DNA of 64,000 nucleotides from assembly GCA_049323895.1 (NCBI GenBank), contig JBMOKT010000008.1:124001-188000 (forward strand), in the 5' to 3' direction. Below, one piece after another: positions 49,917-56,822 of the stretch; within the stretch, counting starts at the first letter, position 1; every line of letters begins with the position of its first letter. This DNA is from JBMOKT01 sp049323895 (lineage in GTDB: Bacteria; Bacillota; Peptococcia; Peptococcales; BICA1-8). The notes under the pieces are model-generated. The model ran no database searches. It had not been told where the DNA came from and saw only the letters and a program-made list of their open reading frames with translations. A program made the position numbers and the translations under genes.

Positions 49917-51140
49917 CTAAGGGCGCAATTGATAATTAGTAAACTTATCCCATTTTTTATAAGACAACAAATCCCGGAGCAACTGGTTAAGCTCAATTTC
50001 ATCTGCCTGAGGATTCATAACTGCAATTAAGGAAATAAGGGCCTGCAAGGGTAAGATAGTGGGCTCTAGCTTTGCAGTATATTTTTGCTTAGGGGGCAAG
50101 TTGAATATCTCTCCCAACAACAGGGACCACCTGTTATTATGATTGAAAGCAAGATTCAGGTAACAGCGGGCAAGCTTATTTTGCGTTTTTTTGTGGGCAA
50201 TCTGTAAAACAGGACTGGAATAATTTCTTATCCTTTTATAGGCAAAGATTAATGACTCTAAATCTTTGTTTAGATTGTCAACATAACCTGCCGGTTCTTT
50301 GGGGAGTTCTGCTTTATTTTCCAGAATATCTTTTAAACAGCAGTTTATATCGCCTGGAGACTGGAGGATATATCGGGCTAGCTGATCAGACGAATTTTTT
50401 ATTCTTTCCAGTTTGTTTTTAGAGGGTGTAAACACCGCCAAATCCAAATTAATCTGTTCTATAATTTTTTTTAGCACTTCCCCGGTTGCAAGGGTGGAAT
50501 TTTCCATAACTAAATGTAAAATTTCACCTATGGGCAACCCACTGATAGGTCCGTACTCAATATATGTCAAAATATACTGGGCAGTAGTGTTTCTCTTTGC
50601 TGCCAGTTCATACAGTATCTCCACCATATTCATATAACAGGTATCCAAGATTAAAATATCGATTTTGCTGCTGACCAAATTTAAGGCTTTTGCCATTTCA
50701 GGAATCCCCATGATATACGGCATATCCTGAGTGTAATCGGTTAAGGTTCCAAGGTATTCAAAGCTGTGCCCCCCCAGAACAACCATATATCTCTCGGCAG
50801 GGAAGCTTTCCATACCCCACTGAATAAACTCAAATAATACTTTGGCATCAGCCATATTTAAGAATCCCAAATTGGTTGTTTGAGTATTTTCCAAAAACCT
50901 TGAGGTTTTTGGAGTAATTGCTATTCTCTGCGTACCTGTCCAATTCTCTTCGAGTTCGTTAATAAAAACATGGGGTCGTAATATTTCAGCAAGCCGTCGA
51001 TCTGCTCTGCTATACTGGATTACTATGTTCATTTCTTGGGGAGATTCTATTTCCTTAATATTTTGTACCATCTTATGCATTTCTGGTTCAAACTCGTTAT
51101 TCCCATTGGCATAAAAGAGAACGGTCCATTTTTTTTTCAT
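49917..51140 (-). CDS. Clostripain-like (C11) cysteine peptidase
   Basis: 407 residues. The start KKKWTVLFYANGNNE is the classical C11 beginning. The catalytic His is in YMVVLGGHSFEY (about 137) and the catalytic Cys in ILILDTCYMNMVEILYEL (about 184). A C-terminal helical part has no extra motif. There is no signal peptide. C11 peptidases cleave after Arg or Lys. Its sigma-K-like promoter is divergent from that of the 190-residue gene, so it is probably made late in the mother cell and may process surface proteins; the Arg in the RG-x-x-F tails would be one testable site. Confidence 0.88.
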   Translation of the reverse strand: MKKKWTVLFYANGNNEFEPEMHKMVQNIKEIESPQEMNIVIQYSRADRRLAEILRPHVFINELEENWTGTQRIAITPKTSRFLENTQTTNLGFLNMADAKVLFEFIQWGMESFPAERYMVVLGGHSFEYLGTLTDYTQDMPYIMGIPEMAKALNLVSSKIDILILDTCYMNMVEILYELAAKRNTTAQYILTYIEYGPISGLPIGEILHLVMENSTLATGEVLKKIIEQINLDLAVFTPSKNKLERIKNSSDQLARYILQSPGDINCCLKDILENKAELPKEPAGYVDNLNKDLESLIFAYKRIRNYSSPVLQIAHKKTQNKLARCYLNLAFNHNNRWSLLLGEIFNLPPKQKYTAKLEPTILPLQALISLIAVMNPQADEIELNQLLRDLLSYKKWDKFTNYQLRP

Positions 51141-51169
51141 AACTTAAATTCCCATCTGTTTTTTATTAG

Positions 51170-51197
51170 TAAATTATGTTTGTAAAGAAAAAGTTGT
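51170..51197 (-). promoter_or_regulatory. Sigma-K-like promoter for the C11 peptidase gene
   Basis: AC, 17 bases, CATAATTTA on the minus strand, 30 bases before the start codon. Confidence 0.6.
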
Positions 51198-51233
51198 GAA
51201 TTGATTTTTTTTTATTTTATTAAGGAAACTGTA

Positions 51234-51260
51234 ACATTTTTTAAGAATTATCATAAAATA
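51234..51260 (+). promoter_or_regulatory. Sigma-K-like promoter for the 190-residue gene
   Basis: AC, 16 bases, CATAAAATA, 31 bases before the start codon and divergent from the peptidase promoter in the same gap. Confidence 0.6.
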
Positions 51261-51291
51261 ACGTAGACTATGGGAATAAGGAGTGTGAAAG

Positions 51292-51864
51292 ATGTCCCGT
51301 TACCGTAAAATTTCACCTATTGACAGCCGCCAGCAGGAAATGTTAATAGAAACAAAATCAGCTACGCCTAAAAGCACTGCTAACAGACCTGTGAGAAAAA
51401 CACCAAGGCCTAGACCTATCTCCCCTTTAGCTAGCCTGAAAGCTAGCTTACAGCGGTCTTTAAATAATAGAAGCCCACAGGAACTTGTTTGCGAAACTTG
51501 TTCCGGTCTGAGGGGAGTATGCAACCATGTTCGTTCCTTTGCCAATGATGTGGATAATCTATTAAATTCAATAGAAGCCTTAGCACCTATATTAGACAGC
51601 GTTTTGGCAGGTTATGCTCTGACCAAGAAAGGGAATGATACAGCACTGGAAAAGAAAACAACCCCAAAATCGGCTGAAACTATTTACGAAGAGGCCAAGA
51701 ATAATCAAAATTTAACCAGAAAAGATAAAGAAGAAAGTCCACCGCCTGCAACCCCTTTTAACAAGGTCCCTTCCGAAGAGGAACTAAAAAATTTCCTTAA
51801 TAACCCTTTAGTTTCTACCTTACTCCATACGGTGACTCAAAAGATGATGACGCAACAAAAATAA
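51292..51864 (+). CDS. Hypothetical protein, 190 residues, paralogue of the protein at 30201
   Basis: A basic, Pro/Arg-rich N-terminus (TPKSTANRPVRKTPRPRPIS), then CETCSGLRGVCNHVRSFAND with three Cys, VDNLLNSIEALAPILDSVLA shared with the 103-residue protein at 30201, an acidic-basic linker and a C-terminal helix EEELKNFLNNPLVSTLLHTV. Sigma-K-like promoter and strong terminator. No family recognised. Likely a mother-cell-expressed coat or morphogenetic protein. Confidence 0.65.
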   Translation: MSRYRKISPIDSRQQEMLIETKSATPKSTANRPVRKTPRPRPISPLASLKASLQRSLNNRSPQELVCETCSGLRGVCNHVRSFANDVDNLLNSIEALAPILDSVLAGYALTKKGNDTALEKKTTPKSAETIYEEAKNNQNLTRKDKEESPPPATPFNKVPSEEELKNFLNNPLVSTLLHTVTQKMMTQQK

Positions 51865-51884
51865 AACGGCGGAAGCCGTTTTAT
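51861..51884 (+). terminator. Rho-independent terminator after the 190-residue gene
   Basis: ATAAAACGGC-GGAA-GCCGTTTTAT followed by a T run; it overlaps the stop codon. Confidence 0.85.
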
Positions 51885-51916
51885 TTTTTTGCTGCGTCAG
51901 GTAAGCTTTGGAGCAA

Positions 51917-51965
51917 GGGGACATACCTTATCTCTGAAGGCTAACTTCGAGAAAGGTGTGTCCCC
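51917..51965. repeat. GGGGACA palindromic element, copy 2
   Basis: Inverted relative to the copy at 4697: begins GGGGACATACCTTATCTC and ends GAAAGGTGTGTCCCC. Most internal differences keep the outer arms intact. Confidence 0.65.
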
Positions 51966-51972
51966 TTTCCTT

Positions 51973-52103
51973 ACATGACAGGTAAAGGTAAAGAAAAAGT
52001 ATTTCTCTGCGCTAGATTATTAATTAACATTAAAGATTCCGCTAACGCTAGATTAGATTCAGTCTCTTAGGTTTAAATGTAGGGAATGACCTCTGTGTCA
52101 TTC
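51973..52103. repeat. Dispersed TCTAGCG repeat, copy 5 (long form)
   Basis: Nearly the same layout as copy 4: CATGACAGGTAAAGGTAAAG, CGCTAGATTATTAATTAACA, CCGCTAACGCTAGATTAGAT, then TCTTAGGTTTAAATGTAGGG and GAATGACC. Confidence 0.8.
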
Positions 52104-52132
52104 CGCGACCCTTGATAATTCGTAGGGCTTTT

Positions 52133-52228
52133 GTCAGACGCAGAATGTTCACCCAAAAGAACATCAGACTAGCAATGTTAACCTAATAGTATGTCAGACT
52201 AACAATATTCACCCACAAGCAAAAAGTC
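52133..52228. repeat. 30-bp tandem repeat array, locus 2
   Basis: Three units in inverted register: GTCAGACGCAGAATGTTCAC, CATCAGACTAGCAATG, GTCAGACTAACAATATTCAC. No GCATGCAATG core. Confidence 0.75.
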
Positions 52229-52237
52229 TCGCCCACT

Positions 52238-52284
52238 AAAAAAGCAGGCTATTAATGATTTCCGTCATTATAGCCTGCTTTTTT
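52238..52284 (-). terminator. Terminator after the 67-residue gene
   Basis: Stem AAAAAAGCAGGCTA plus TTAATGA with one bulged base; a T run follows on both strands. Confidence 0.85.
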
Positions 52285-52285
52285 A

Positions 52286-52489
52286 TTACATCGGCGGCAT
52301 GCCTAATTTAGCCAGTAGCTTTTGCAGGAGCTGTTCCATCTGTTCTCGGTTCTGGATACCTCCTGAGCTTTCTATCTCACCAATTATATCGTTTATCACC
52401 TTTTTGTTCTCATCTGTTAAAAACATCTCAAATTGCTTAATAAGTGATTTAAGTTCCTCTATATTTTTAGGTGGTTGAAATTGGTTCAT
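52286..52489 (-). CDS. Small hypothetical protein, 67 residues
   Basis: AGGAGG precedes the ATG and a strong terminator follows, so it is probably real. The sequence is helical and charged (NIEELKSLIKQFEMFLTDEN; NREQMEQLLQKLLAKLGMPP). It starts 14 bases downstream of the 118-residue gene in the same direction. No motif recognised; function unknown. Confidence 0.65.
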   Translation of the reverse strand: MNQFQPPKNIEELKSLIKQFEMFLTDENKKVINDIIGEIESSGGIQNREQMEQLLQKLLAKLGMPPM

Positions 52490-52503
52490 GACAAACCTCC
52501 TGT

Positions 52504-52860
52504 TTAATTAATAGTTCTGTTATAAAGAACATTTAGCTGTTCCCGTCCATCGCTGTCTATGCCAATCTTCCTTGAGAATAATACCCGATGTGATTTTGCA
52601 TCAGGTTTTTCAGTTTTTTCTTGTTCCGGAATTACTACCGTAGTATCTTTTTTTGCAGAATCACCCTCTATGCCAAGGGATCTGCTGTAAAGGACTGTAG
52701 CTCCTAGCGGCTCCTCCTCTGCCTCCTCGGTGTCACGGGTACCTCCCGGACCCAGCCAGCCGTACTGACCCTTATCCCGCGAAAGAAATACTAAGGCAAC
52801 AACGATACCTAGAAGAATAATAGTGAAACCCCTATCACCCTTTCCTAAAAAACCAAACAT
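52504..52860 (-). CDS. Single-pass membrane protein with repeated VLYSR-type motif
   Basis: 118 residues, GGAGGGGAG before the ATG. One membrane segment (TIILLGIVVALVFLS, about 13-27) follows the GKGDRG start. The rest is polar and holds three related motifs: ATVLYSRSLGIEGDS, HRVLFSRKIGIDSDG and LNVLYNRTIN at the end. These short repeats may be docking peptides. A sigma-K-like promoter (one mismatch) lies upstream. No known family. Confidence 0.68.
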   Translation of the reverse strand: MFGFLGKGDRGFTIILLGIVVALVFLSRDKGQYGWLGPGGTRDTEEAEEEPLGATVLYSRSLGIEGDSAKKDTTVVIPEQEKTEKPDAKSHRVLFSRKIGIDSDGREQLNVLYNRTIN

Positions 52861-52920
52861 TGATTTACTCCCCTCCTTCTCACTTTAGAATTAACTTGAA
52901 AGATGCCCCTTAATTCATTT

Positions 52921-52947
52921 CATACTATGCAGAAAACTCATAAATGT
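52921..52947 (-). promoter_or_regulatory. Sigma-K-like promoter for the 118-residue gene
   Basis: AC, 16 bases, CATAGTATG on the minus strand; one base off CATANNNTA; 61 bases before the start codon. Confidence 0.5.
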
Positions 52948-52951
52948 GCAT

Positions 52952-52977
52952 AAAAAATGCCCGTACGGGCATTTTTT
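52952..52977. terminator. Symmetric hairpin with A and T flanks
   Basis: AAAAAATGCCCG-TACGGGCATTTTTT type palindrome. It has the form of a bidirectional terminator, but no gene clearly ends here; it may insulate the divergent promoters around it. Confidence 0.6.
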
Positions 52978-53017
52978 TGTGACCAGTGAGTGATGAAATA
53001 CTACTGAGTAAAAATTT

Positions 53018-53217
53018 TGCGTCTGACATGCTTGAGGGCGAACATTGCTAGTCTGATTTTACTCATGGGTTAATATCGCTAGTCTGGTATGCTGCTGGGT
53101 GAACATTGCTAGTCTGATGTGCTTGTGGGTGAAGATTGTTAGTCTGATTTACTGAATAGATAGCATGCAATGGTTGTGTCAGACGCAATAGCTTTGACCT
53201 TTAAATATGTCAGACTA
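53018..53217. repeat. 30-bp tandem repeat array, locus 3
   Basis: GCGTCTGACATGCTTGAGGG, four AGTCTG units each containing GGGT(G/T)AA, then TAGCATGCAATGGTTGTGTC and AGACGCAATAG with one further TCAGAC unit. A CACTGAG/CACTAG minisatellite follows at about 53250-53310. Confidence 0.8.
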
Positions 53218-53315
53218 AAAAAATTCTCCCAATAGCTTTTTCACTGAGCACTGAGCACTGAGCACTGGGCACTGAGCACTAGCCTCTGACAACTAGCCAC
53301 TAACTAAAACATTAC

Positions 53316-53343
53316 ACCTTTAATGCTCAATTTTCATAATATA
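53316..53343 (+). promoter_or_regulatory. Sigma-K-like promoter for the 37-residue microprotein
   Basis: AC, 17 bases, CATAATATA, 23 bases before the start codon. Confidence 0.6.
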
Positions 53344-53365
53344 TAGTGTTGAGGGGGTGTGAATT

Positions 53366-53479
53366 ATGTTTAACAGCTGGAAGTTTGATAATTGGAGAGA
53401 AATGAATGCTTTCTACTTTGATACCCTGTTAAGGTTAATTATAATTGTCTGGCTTTTACGGTGGACATTTGGCTTTTAG
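53366..53479 (+). CDS. 37-residue membrane microprotein, family copy 2 (diverged)
   Basis: GAGGGGGTG precedes the ATG. MFNSWKFDNWREMNAFYF leads into DTLLRLIIIVWLLRWTFGF, recognisable as a variant of the ETLL-IIII-WLLRW-FGF helix of the other copies. The GFG-rich start and GYG tail are missing. A sigma-K-like promoter lies directly upstream. Too short for routine gene finders. Confidence 0.7.
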   Translation: MFNSWKFDNWREMNAFYFDTLLRLIIIVWLLRWTFGF

Positions 53480-53542
53480 GCTAATTTAATATTTATATTC
53501 CTCCCTGCATGTTTTTATGCATAAATCCCCAAACTGCAATGC

Positions 53543-53569
53543 ACATATTAGTTACATCTTCATAAGATA
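53543..53569 (+). promoter_or_regulatory. Sigma-K-like promoter for the 48-residue microprotein
   Basis: AC, 16 bases, CATAAGATA, 47 bases before the start codon. Confidence 0.65.
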
Positions 53570-53615
53570 TTACTGTGAACGATAACAATAGACACAGCGA
53601 AAGGAGGAAATCTTA

Positions 53616-53762
53616 ATGGCTGATACTGCCGGCACATATGGATTATTCGGGGGAGGTACTGTTTTTTTCAATGAGGCTTTCTTTGAGACCCTTCTAATGA
53701 TTATCATTATCATGTGGCTTCTCAGATGGTTGTTTGGCTTCGGTTATGGTTTTGGAGCATAA
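53616..53762 (+). CDS. 48-residue membrane microprotein, family copy 3
   Basis: AAGGAGG precedes the ATG. MADTAGTYGLFGGGTVFFNE, then the invariant helix ETLLMIIIIMWLLRWLFGF and GYGFGA. Nearly identical to copy 1 over the whole length. The helix has a cluster of Ile flanked by Glu and an Arg between two Trp, so it is amphipathic at its ends. It shares an operon-like arrangement with the next gene (38-base gap). A membrane or coat-lipid role during sporulation is inferred from the promoter type. Confidence 0.8.
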   Translation: MADTAGTYGLFGGGTVFFNEAFFETLLMIIIIMWLLRWLFGFGYGFGA

Positions 53763-53799
53763 ATACTTTAATTTATTTGTGATGAAAGGAGGAATATAA

Positions 53800-53934
53800 A
53801 TGGCAGAAGCAACTCAGTACGGCGGCGGAAATATTTTCTTCAATGAGGCTTTCTTTGAAACCCTTCTTATGATTATTATTATTATGTGGCTATTAAGATG
53901 GTTGTTTGGTTTTAATGGCTATGGCGCTTGCTAG
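53800..53934 (+). CDS. 44-residue membrane microprotein, family copy 4
   Basis: AAAGGAGG precedes the ATG. MAEATQYGGGNIFFNEAFF, then ETLLMIIIIMWLLRWLFGF and NGYGAC, ending in Cys. The DNA coding the helix differs from copy 3 at many third positions, so the amino acid identity is maintained by selection rather than by recent duplication. A terminator at 53946 follows. Confidence 0.8.
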   Translation: MAEATQYGGGNIFFNEAFFETLLMIIIIMWLLRWLFGFNGYGAC

Positions 53935-53945
53935 ATAGTTAATCT

Positions 53946-53984
53946 AAAAGGGTAAAGCCAGCTCTGTATAGGCCTTACCCTTTT
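53946..53984 (+). terminator. Terminator after microprotein copy 4
   Basis: AAAAGGGTAA and TTACCCTTTT arms with an inner GCC/GGC pairing; related in sequence to the hairpin at 30620 behind copy 1. Confidence 0.75.
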
Positions 53985-54056
53985 CATCTCTCCACATTAA
54001 ACTGCTAAGTTTCTAGAAAGAGATAAATTTTACAAGATACGAAAGGAGGACTTTAA

Positions 54057-54173
54057 ATGGCTGATAATGTTGCTGGTCAATTTGGATTTGGTTTTGGTCA
54101 ACAATGGTTAATCTGGGTGGCTATAATAGCCCTGATAATTTTCCTATTCTTCCCATGCGGCGGTGTATGCTAA
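54057..54173 (+). CDS. 38-residue YjcZ-like membrane microprotein a
   Basis: AAAGGAGG precedes the ATG. MADNVAGQFGFGFGQQ is followed by a hydrophobic helix WLIWVAIIALIIFLFFPC and GGVC. Gly-rich start, single helix and Cys-containing end resemble the YjcZ/SscA class of small spore proteins of Bacillus; assignment by size and layout only. It is paired with the very similar gene at 54223 and shares the MAD start with microprotein copy 3. Confidence 0.72.
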   Translation: MADNVAGQFGFGFGQQWLIWVAIIALIIFLFFPCGGVC

Positions 54174-54222
54174 TTCCATAAAAATACTTAACTATAAGTA
54201 GTTTTGGAAGGGGGTTAAATTA

Positions 54223-54336
54223 ATGGCTGATAACGTTGCCGGTCAATACGGCTTCTGGTATGGCTATAACTGGCTGATTTGGGTGGCTCTGATTGCCTTA
54301 ATCATCTACGTAATCTGCACACCATATTATGTATAA
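54223..54336 (+). CDS. 37-residue YjcZ-like membrane microprotein b
   Basis: GGAAGGGGG precedes the ATG. MADNVAGQYGFWYGYN, helix WLIWVALIALIIYVIC, end TPYYV. Its first eight residues and NWLIWVA-IALII core match microprotein a. Probable spore membrane or coat-associated peptide. Confidence 0.72.
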   Translation: MADNVAGQYGFWYGYNWLIWVALIALIIYVICTPYYV

Positions 54337-54408
54337 ATAAAACGCCTGGCGGCGTATAGCGGCTAGTGGCTAGTAACTAGTACAGCCAGCTGAAAGGCAA
54401 AAGTAAAT

Positions 54409-54429
54409 AACCGACCATAATGGTCGGTT
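54409..54429 (-). terminator. Terminator overlapping the STAS gene stop codon
   Basis: AACCGACCA and TGGTCGGTT with a 3-base loop, then ATTTACTTTT on the minus strand. Confidence 0.75.
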
Positions 54430-54778
54430 ATTTGTTTTCCTTAAGTAATTGCATTCCACTCTCTACACTGTCAACAATGGTAAAAATTTTATCCAGTTTG
54501 GCAAACCCAACTATTTTTTTTACGTAGTCAGTCAGCCCCGCATAAACAATTTGCCCCTTTTCCTCATTAATATATTTAAATAAGGATATAAGCATACCCA
54601 GTCCCGATGAGTCCAATAAAGGCACCTTAGATAAATCTATAATTACTTTATCTGTATTTGTTTTAGCCAATTCTTCCTTTATTTTGCATTTTAATTCATT
54701 TGAATAAAGCAGTGTAACTTCACCGGTAATCCTTGCCAGCATAATTCCATCTTCATAAGCTAAAGTTAATTGAGCCAT
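54428..54778 (-). CDS. STAS-domain anti-sigma factor antagonist
   Basis: ATG at 54778 behind AGGTGATAG; 116 residues. A complete SpoIIAA/RsbV-type STAS fold: ITGEVTLLYSNELKCKIKEE, VIIDLSKVPLLDSSGLGMLI with the phosphorylatable Ser of DSSGLG, IVYAGLTDYVKKIVGFAKLD and FTIVDSVESGMQLL. It would switch an anti-sigma kinase on and off by phosphorylation, but no cognate kinase or sigma gene is adjacent. It is divergent from the gerA gene. Confidence 0.9.
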   Translation of the reverse strand: MAQLTLAYEDGIMLARITGEVTLLYSNELKCKIKEELAKTNTDKVIIDLSKVPLLDSSGLGMLISLFKYINEEKGQIVYAGLTDYVKKIVGFAKLDKIFTIVDSVESGMQLLKENK

Positions 54779-54938
54779 TCTATCACCTGCCTTCTCGGAA
54801 ATTATATATAAATCTTTCGCCATAATTCCCCAAAACCCTTCAATTCTACATATTCTTACCTTTTTTAGCAATAATAAAATATACAAAGATTTTTTCCCAA
54901 ATCCCATGCACTATTATAAATGGTTAGGAGCACAAAAT

Positions 54939-56564
54939 ATGTTTAACATGAAGAAATTCAAGTTTCTCCAATTCCTAATGACTAGAAAGAAGCCTCCTCA
55001 AAAGAAATCTGTACAATATAAAAAGCAGCAGAGCAGTTCAAAAAAATTAACTCCTTCTTTAGCACATAATTTAAATCTCCTCAAAGATAAATTAGGTTCC
55101 AGCAGCGATGTAGTTTATCATAATTTTACTTTGGGTATAGCTGGTCGGCCAGATGCAGCTATTATTTCTATTGACGGTTTAACTGATAAAACTACAATCC
55201 ATGAGTTTATTATAAAACCATTAATAATTGACAGCAGGACTTTTCATAAAGAAGGTTCCCTGCAAAATCCTGATATTACCGAAATTAAAAATACCCTTAT
55301 TTCTGTAGGCGGGATTGAGCAGCATGAATCTCTAGACAAGCTTGTTGAAGGATGTCTTTCCGGAGATACCATATTGCTTATTGACGGACTTCCTTCAGGA
55401 CTAACTATAAGCTCCCGGGGCTGGAAATCCAGGGGAATTGAGGAGCCAAATACTGAAGCAGTTGTCCGAGGCCCTCGAGAAGGTTTTGTAGAAACACTAA
55501 GGACTAATACAGCCCTTATCCGCCGCAGGCTGAAAAATCCGGACCTGACCATAGAAAGTTTTACCCTGGGGCAGCGAACAAGAACCGACATTGCCGTTGT
55601 CTATTTGAAAAACATAGTCAAGCCAGGTCTGATAGAAGAGATTAGAAACAGGCTTAATAGGATAAAGGCTGATGCTATCCTTGAGTCAGGCTATATAGAA
55701 CAATTTATTGAGGACGCCCCTTTTTCACCTTTTAGTACCGTTGCCAACAGCGAGCGGCCCGACGTAGTAGCAGCAAAGCTCTTAGAAGGAAGGGCAGCCA
55801 TTATAATTGACGGTTCACCGATGGTTTTAACAGTTCCCATGCTTTTTATAGAAAGTTTCCACTCGGCGGAGGACTACTATTCCCGCCCTTTTTATGTCAG
55901 CATCGTAAGAATGTTAAGATTTGTTTCCTTCTTTATCAGCGTCTTTGGTCCAGCCACCTATGTAGCTTTGACAACCTATCATCAGGAACTTATCCCCACT
56001 GCCCTTGTAATCACAATGGCTGCTGCCCGTGAGGGCACTCCTTTCCCTGCAGTACTAGAAGCTATCCTCATGGGAATTTCCTTTGAAATTTTACGGGAAG
56101 CTGGTATACGTCTGCCCAGACCTGTTGGTACCGCTATCAGTATTGTGGGCGCCCTTGTAATAGGGGAAGCGGTAGTTTCAGCTGGTCTGATTGGAGCCCC
56201 TATGGTAATTGTAGTTGCACTAACTGCCATTTCCTCCTTTGTAGTTCCTCCCCAGGCAGATGTCGGGGGCGTTGGTCGCATTGGAATGGTTTTTGCAGCT
56301 GGGGTCCTGGGAGCCTTTGGCGTAATGATTGGATTTTTGGGAGGGTTAGTCCATCTTTGTTCTTTACGTTCCTTTGGCACACCCTACCTTGCTCCCTTAG
56401 CCCCTTTAAAACCCTTGGATTTAAAAGATACCTTTTTCAGGCTGCCTCTATGGACATTTATTACCCGTCCCGGCAGTATTGCCAGTCCTGATATGCAGCG
56501 CCAGGAAATAGGAATGATGCCCGCCCCGCCGCAGCAGAGCCAAAATGGGGAGAGTGATAAGTAA
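54939..56564 (+). CDS. GerA-family spore germination receptor subunit A
   Basis: ATG at 54939 after TTAGGAG; 541 residues. The N-terminal soluble part (1-300) has LGIAGRPDAAIISIDGLTDK, LLSGDTILLIDG-like CLSGDTILLIDGLPSG, RGPREGFVETLRTNTALIRR and VVYLKNIVKPGLIEEIRNRL, all GerA hallmarks. About five membrane helices follow (residues 310-500), including VALTTYHQELIPTALVITMA, REAGIRLPRPVGTAISIVGA and FVVPPQADVGGVGRIGMVFA. It sits in the inner spore membrane and senses germinants with GerB and GerC. It is first in the order A-C-B-B. Confidence 0.94.
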   Translation: MFNMKKFKFLQFLMTRKKPPQKKSVQYKKQQSSSKKLTPSLAHNLNLLKDKLGSSSDVVYHNFTLGIAGRPDAAIISIDGLTDKTTIHEFIIKPLIIDSRTFHKEGSLQNPDITEIKNTLISVGGIEQHESLDKLVEGCLSGDTILLIDGLPSGLTISSRGWKSRGIEEPNTEAVVRGPREGFVETLRTNTALIRRRLKNPDLTIESFTLGQRTRTDIAVVYLKNIVKPGLIEEIRNRLNRIKADAILESGYIEQFIEDAPFSPFSTVANSERPDVVAAKLLEGRAAIIIDGSPMVLTVPMLFIESFHSAEDYYSRPFYVSIVRMLRFVSFFISVFGPATYVALTTYHQELIPTALVITMAAAREGTPFPAVLEAILMGISFEILREAGIRLPRPVGTAISIVGALVIGEAVVSAGLIGAPMVIVVALTAISSFVVPPQADVGGVGRIGMVFAAGVLGAFGVMIGFLGGLVHLCSLRSFGTPYLAPLAPLKPLDLKDTFFRLPLWTFITRPGSIASPDMQRQEIGMMPAPPQQSQNGESDK

Positions 56565-56822
56565 GGTAAGTGGCTAGTTGTTAGTGGCTAGTGGCTAGTA
56601 AAAGCGTGCCACGATGGATGGCAATTTACTGCTACCGTGAGACCGATTAATCTTGTAGCACTGTAGCACAGACATTCAGTATATCAATTCGGCTTAAGCA
56701 CGGACATGCAGTGTTTACCTAATAGCTTTAGCACAAGGTTACTGTAGTTACTGTAGCCACTGTAGCCACTGTAGCCACTGTATATTCTATTGCTACTCAG
56801 ATAAATATTTCAGAGGTGTTTT
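56565..56822. repeat. Repeat-bearing gap between gerA and gerC
   Basis: Holds a CTAGTGGCTAG minisatellite (about 56570-56600) and a tandem CTGTAGCCA array (about 56740-56790) like the one at 4770. No ORF. The gap is unusually long for a germination operon and may separate transcription. Confidence 0.6.
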
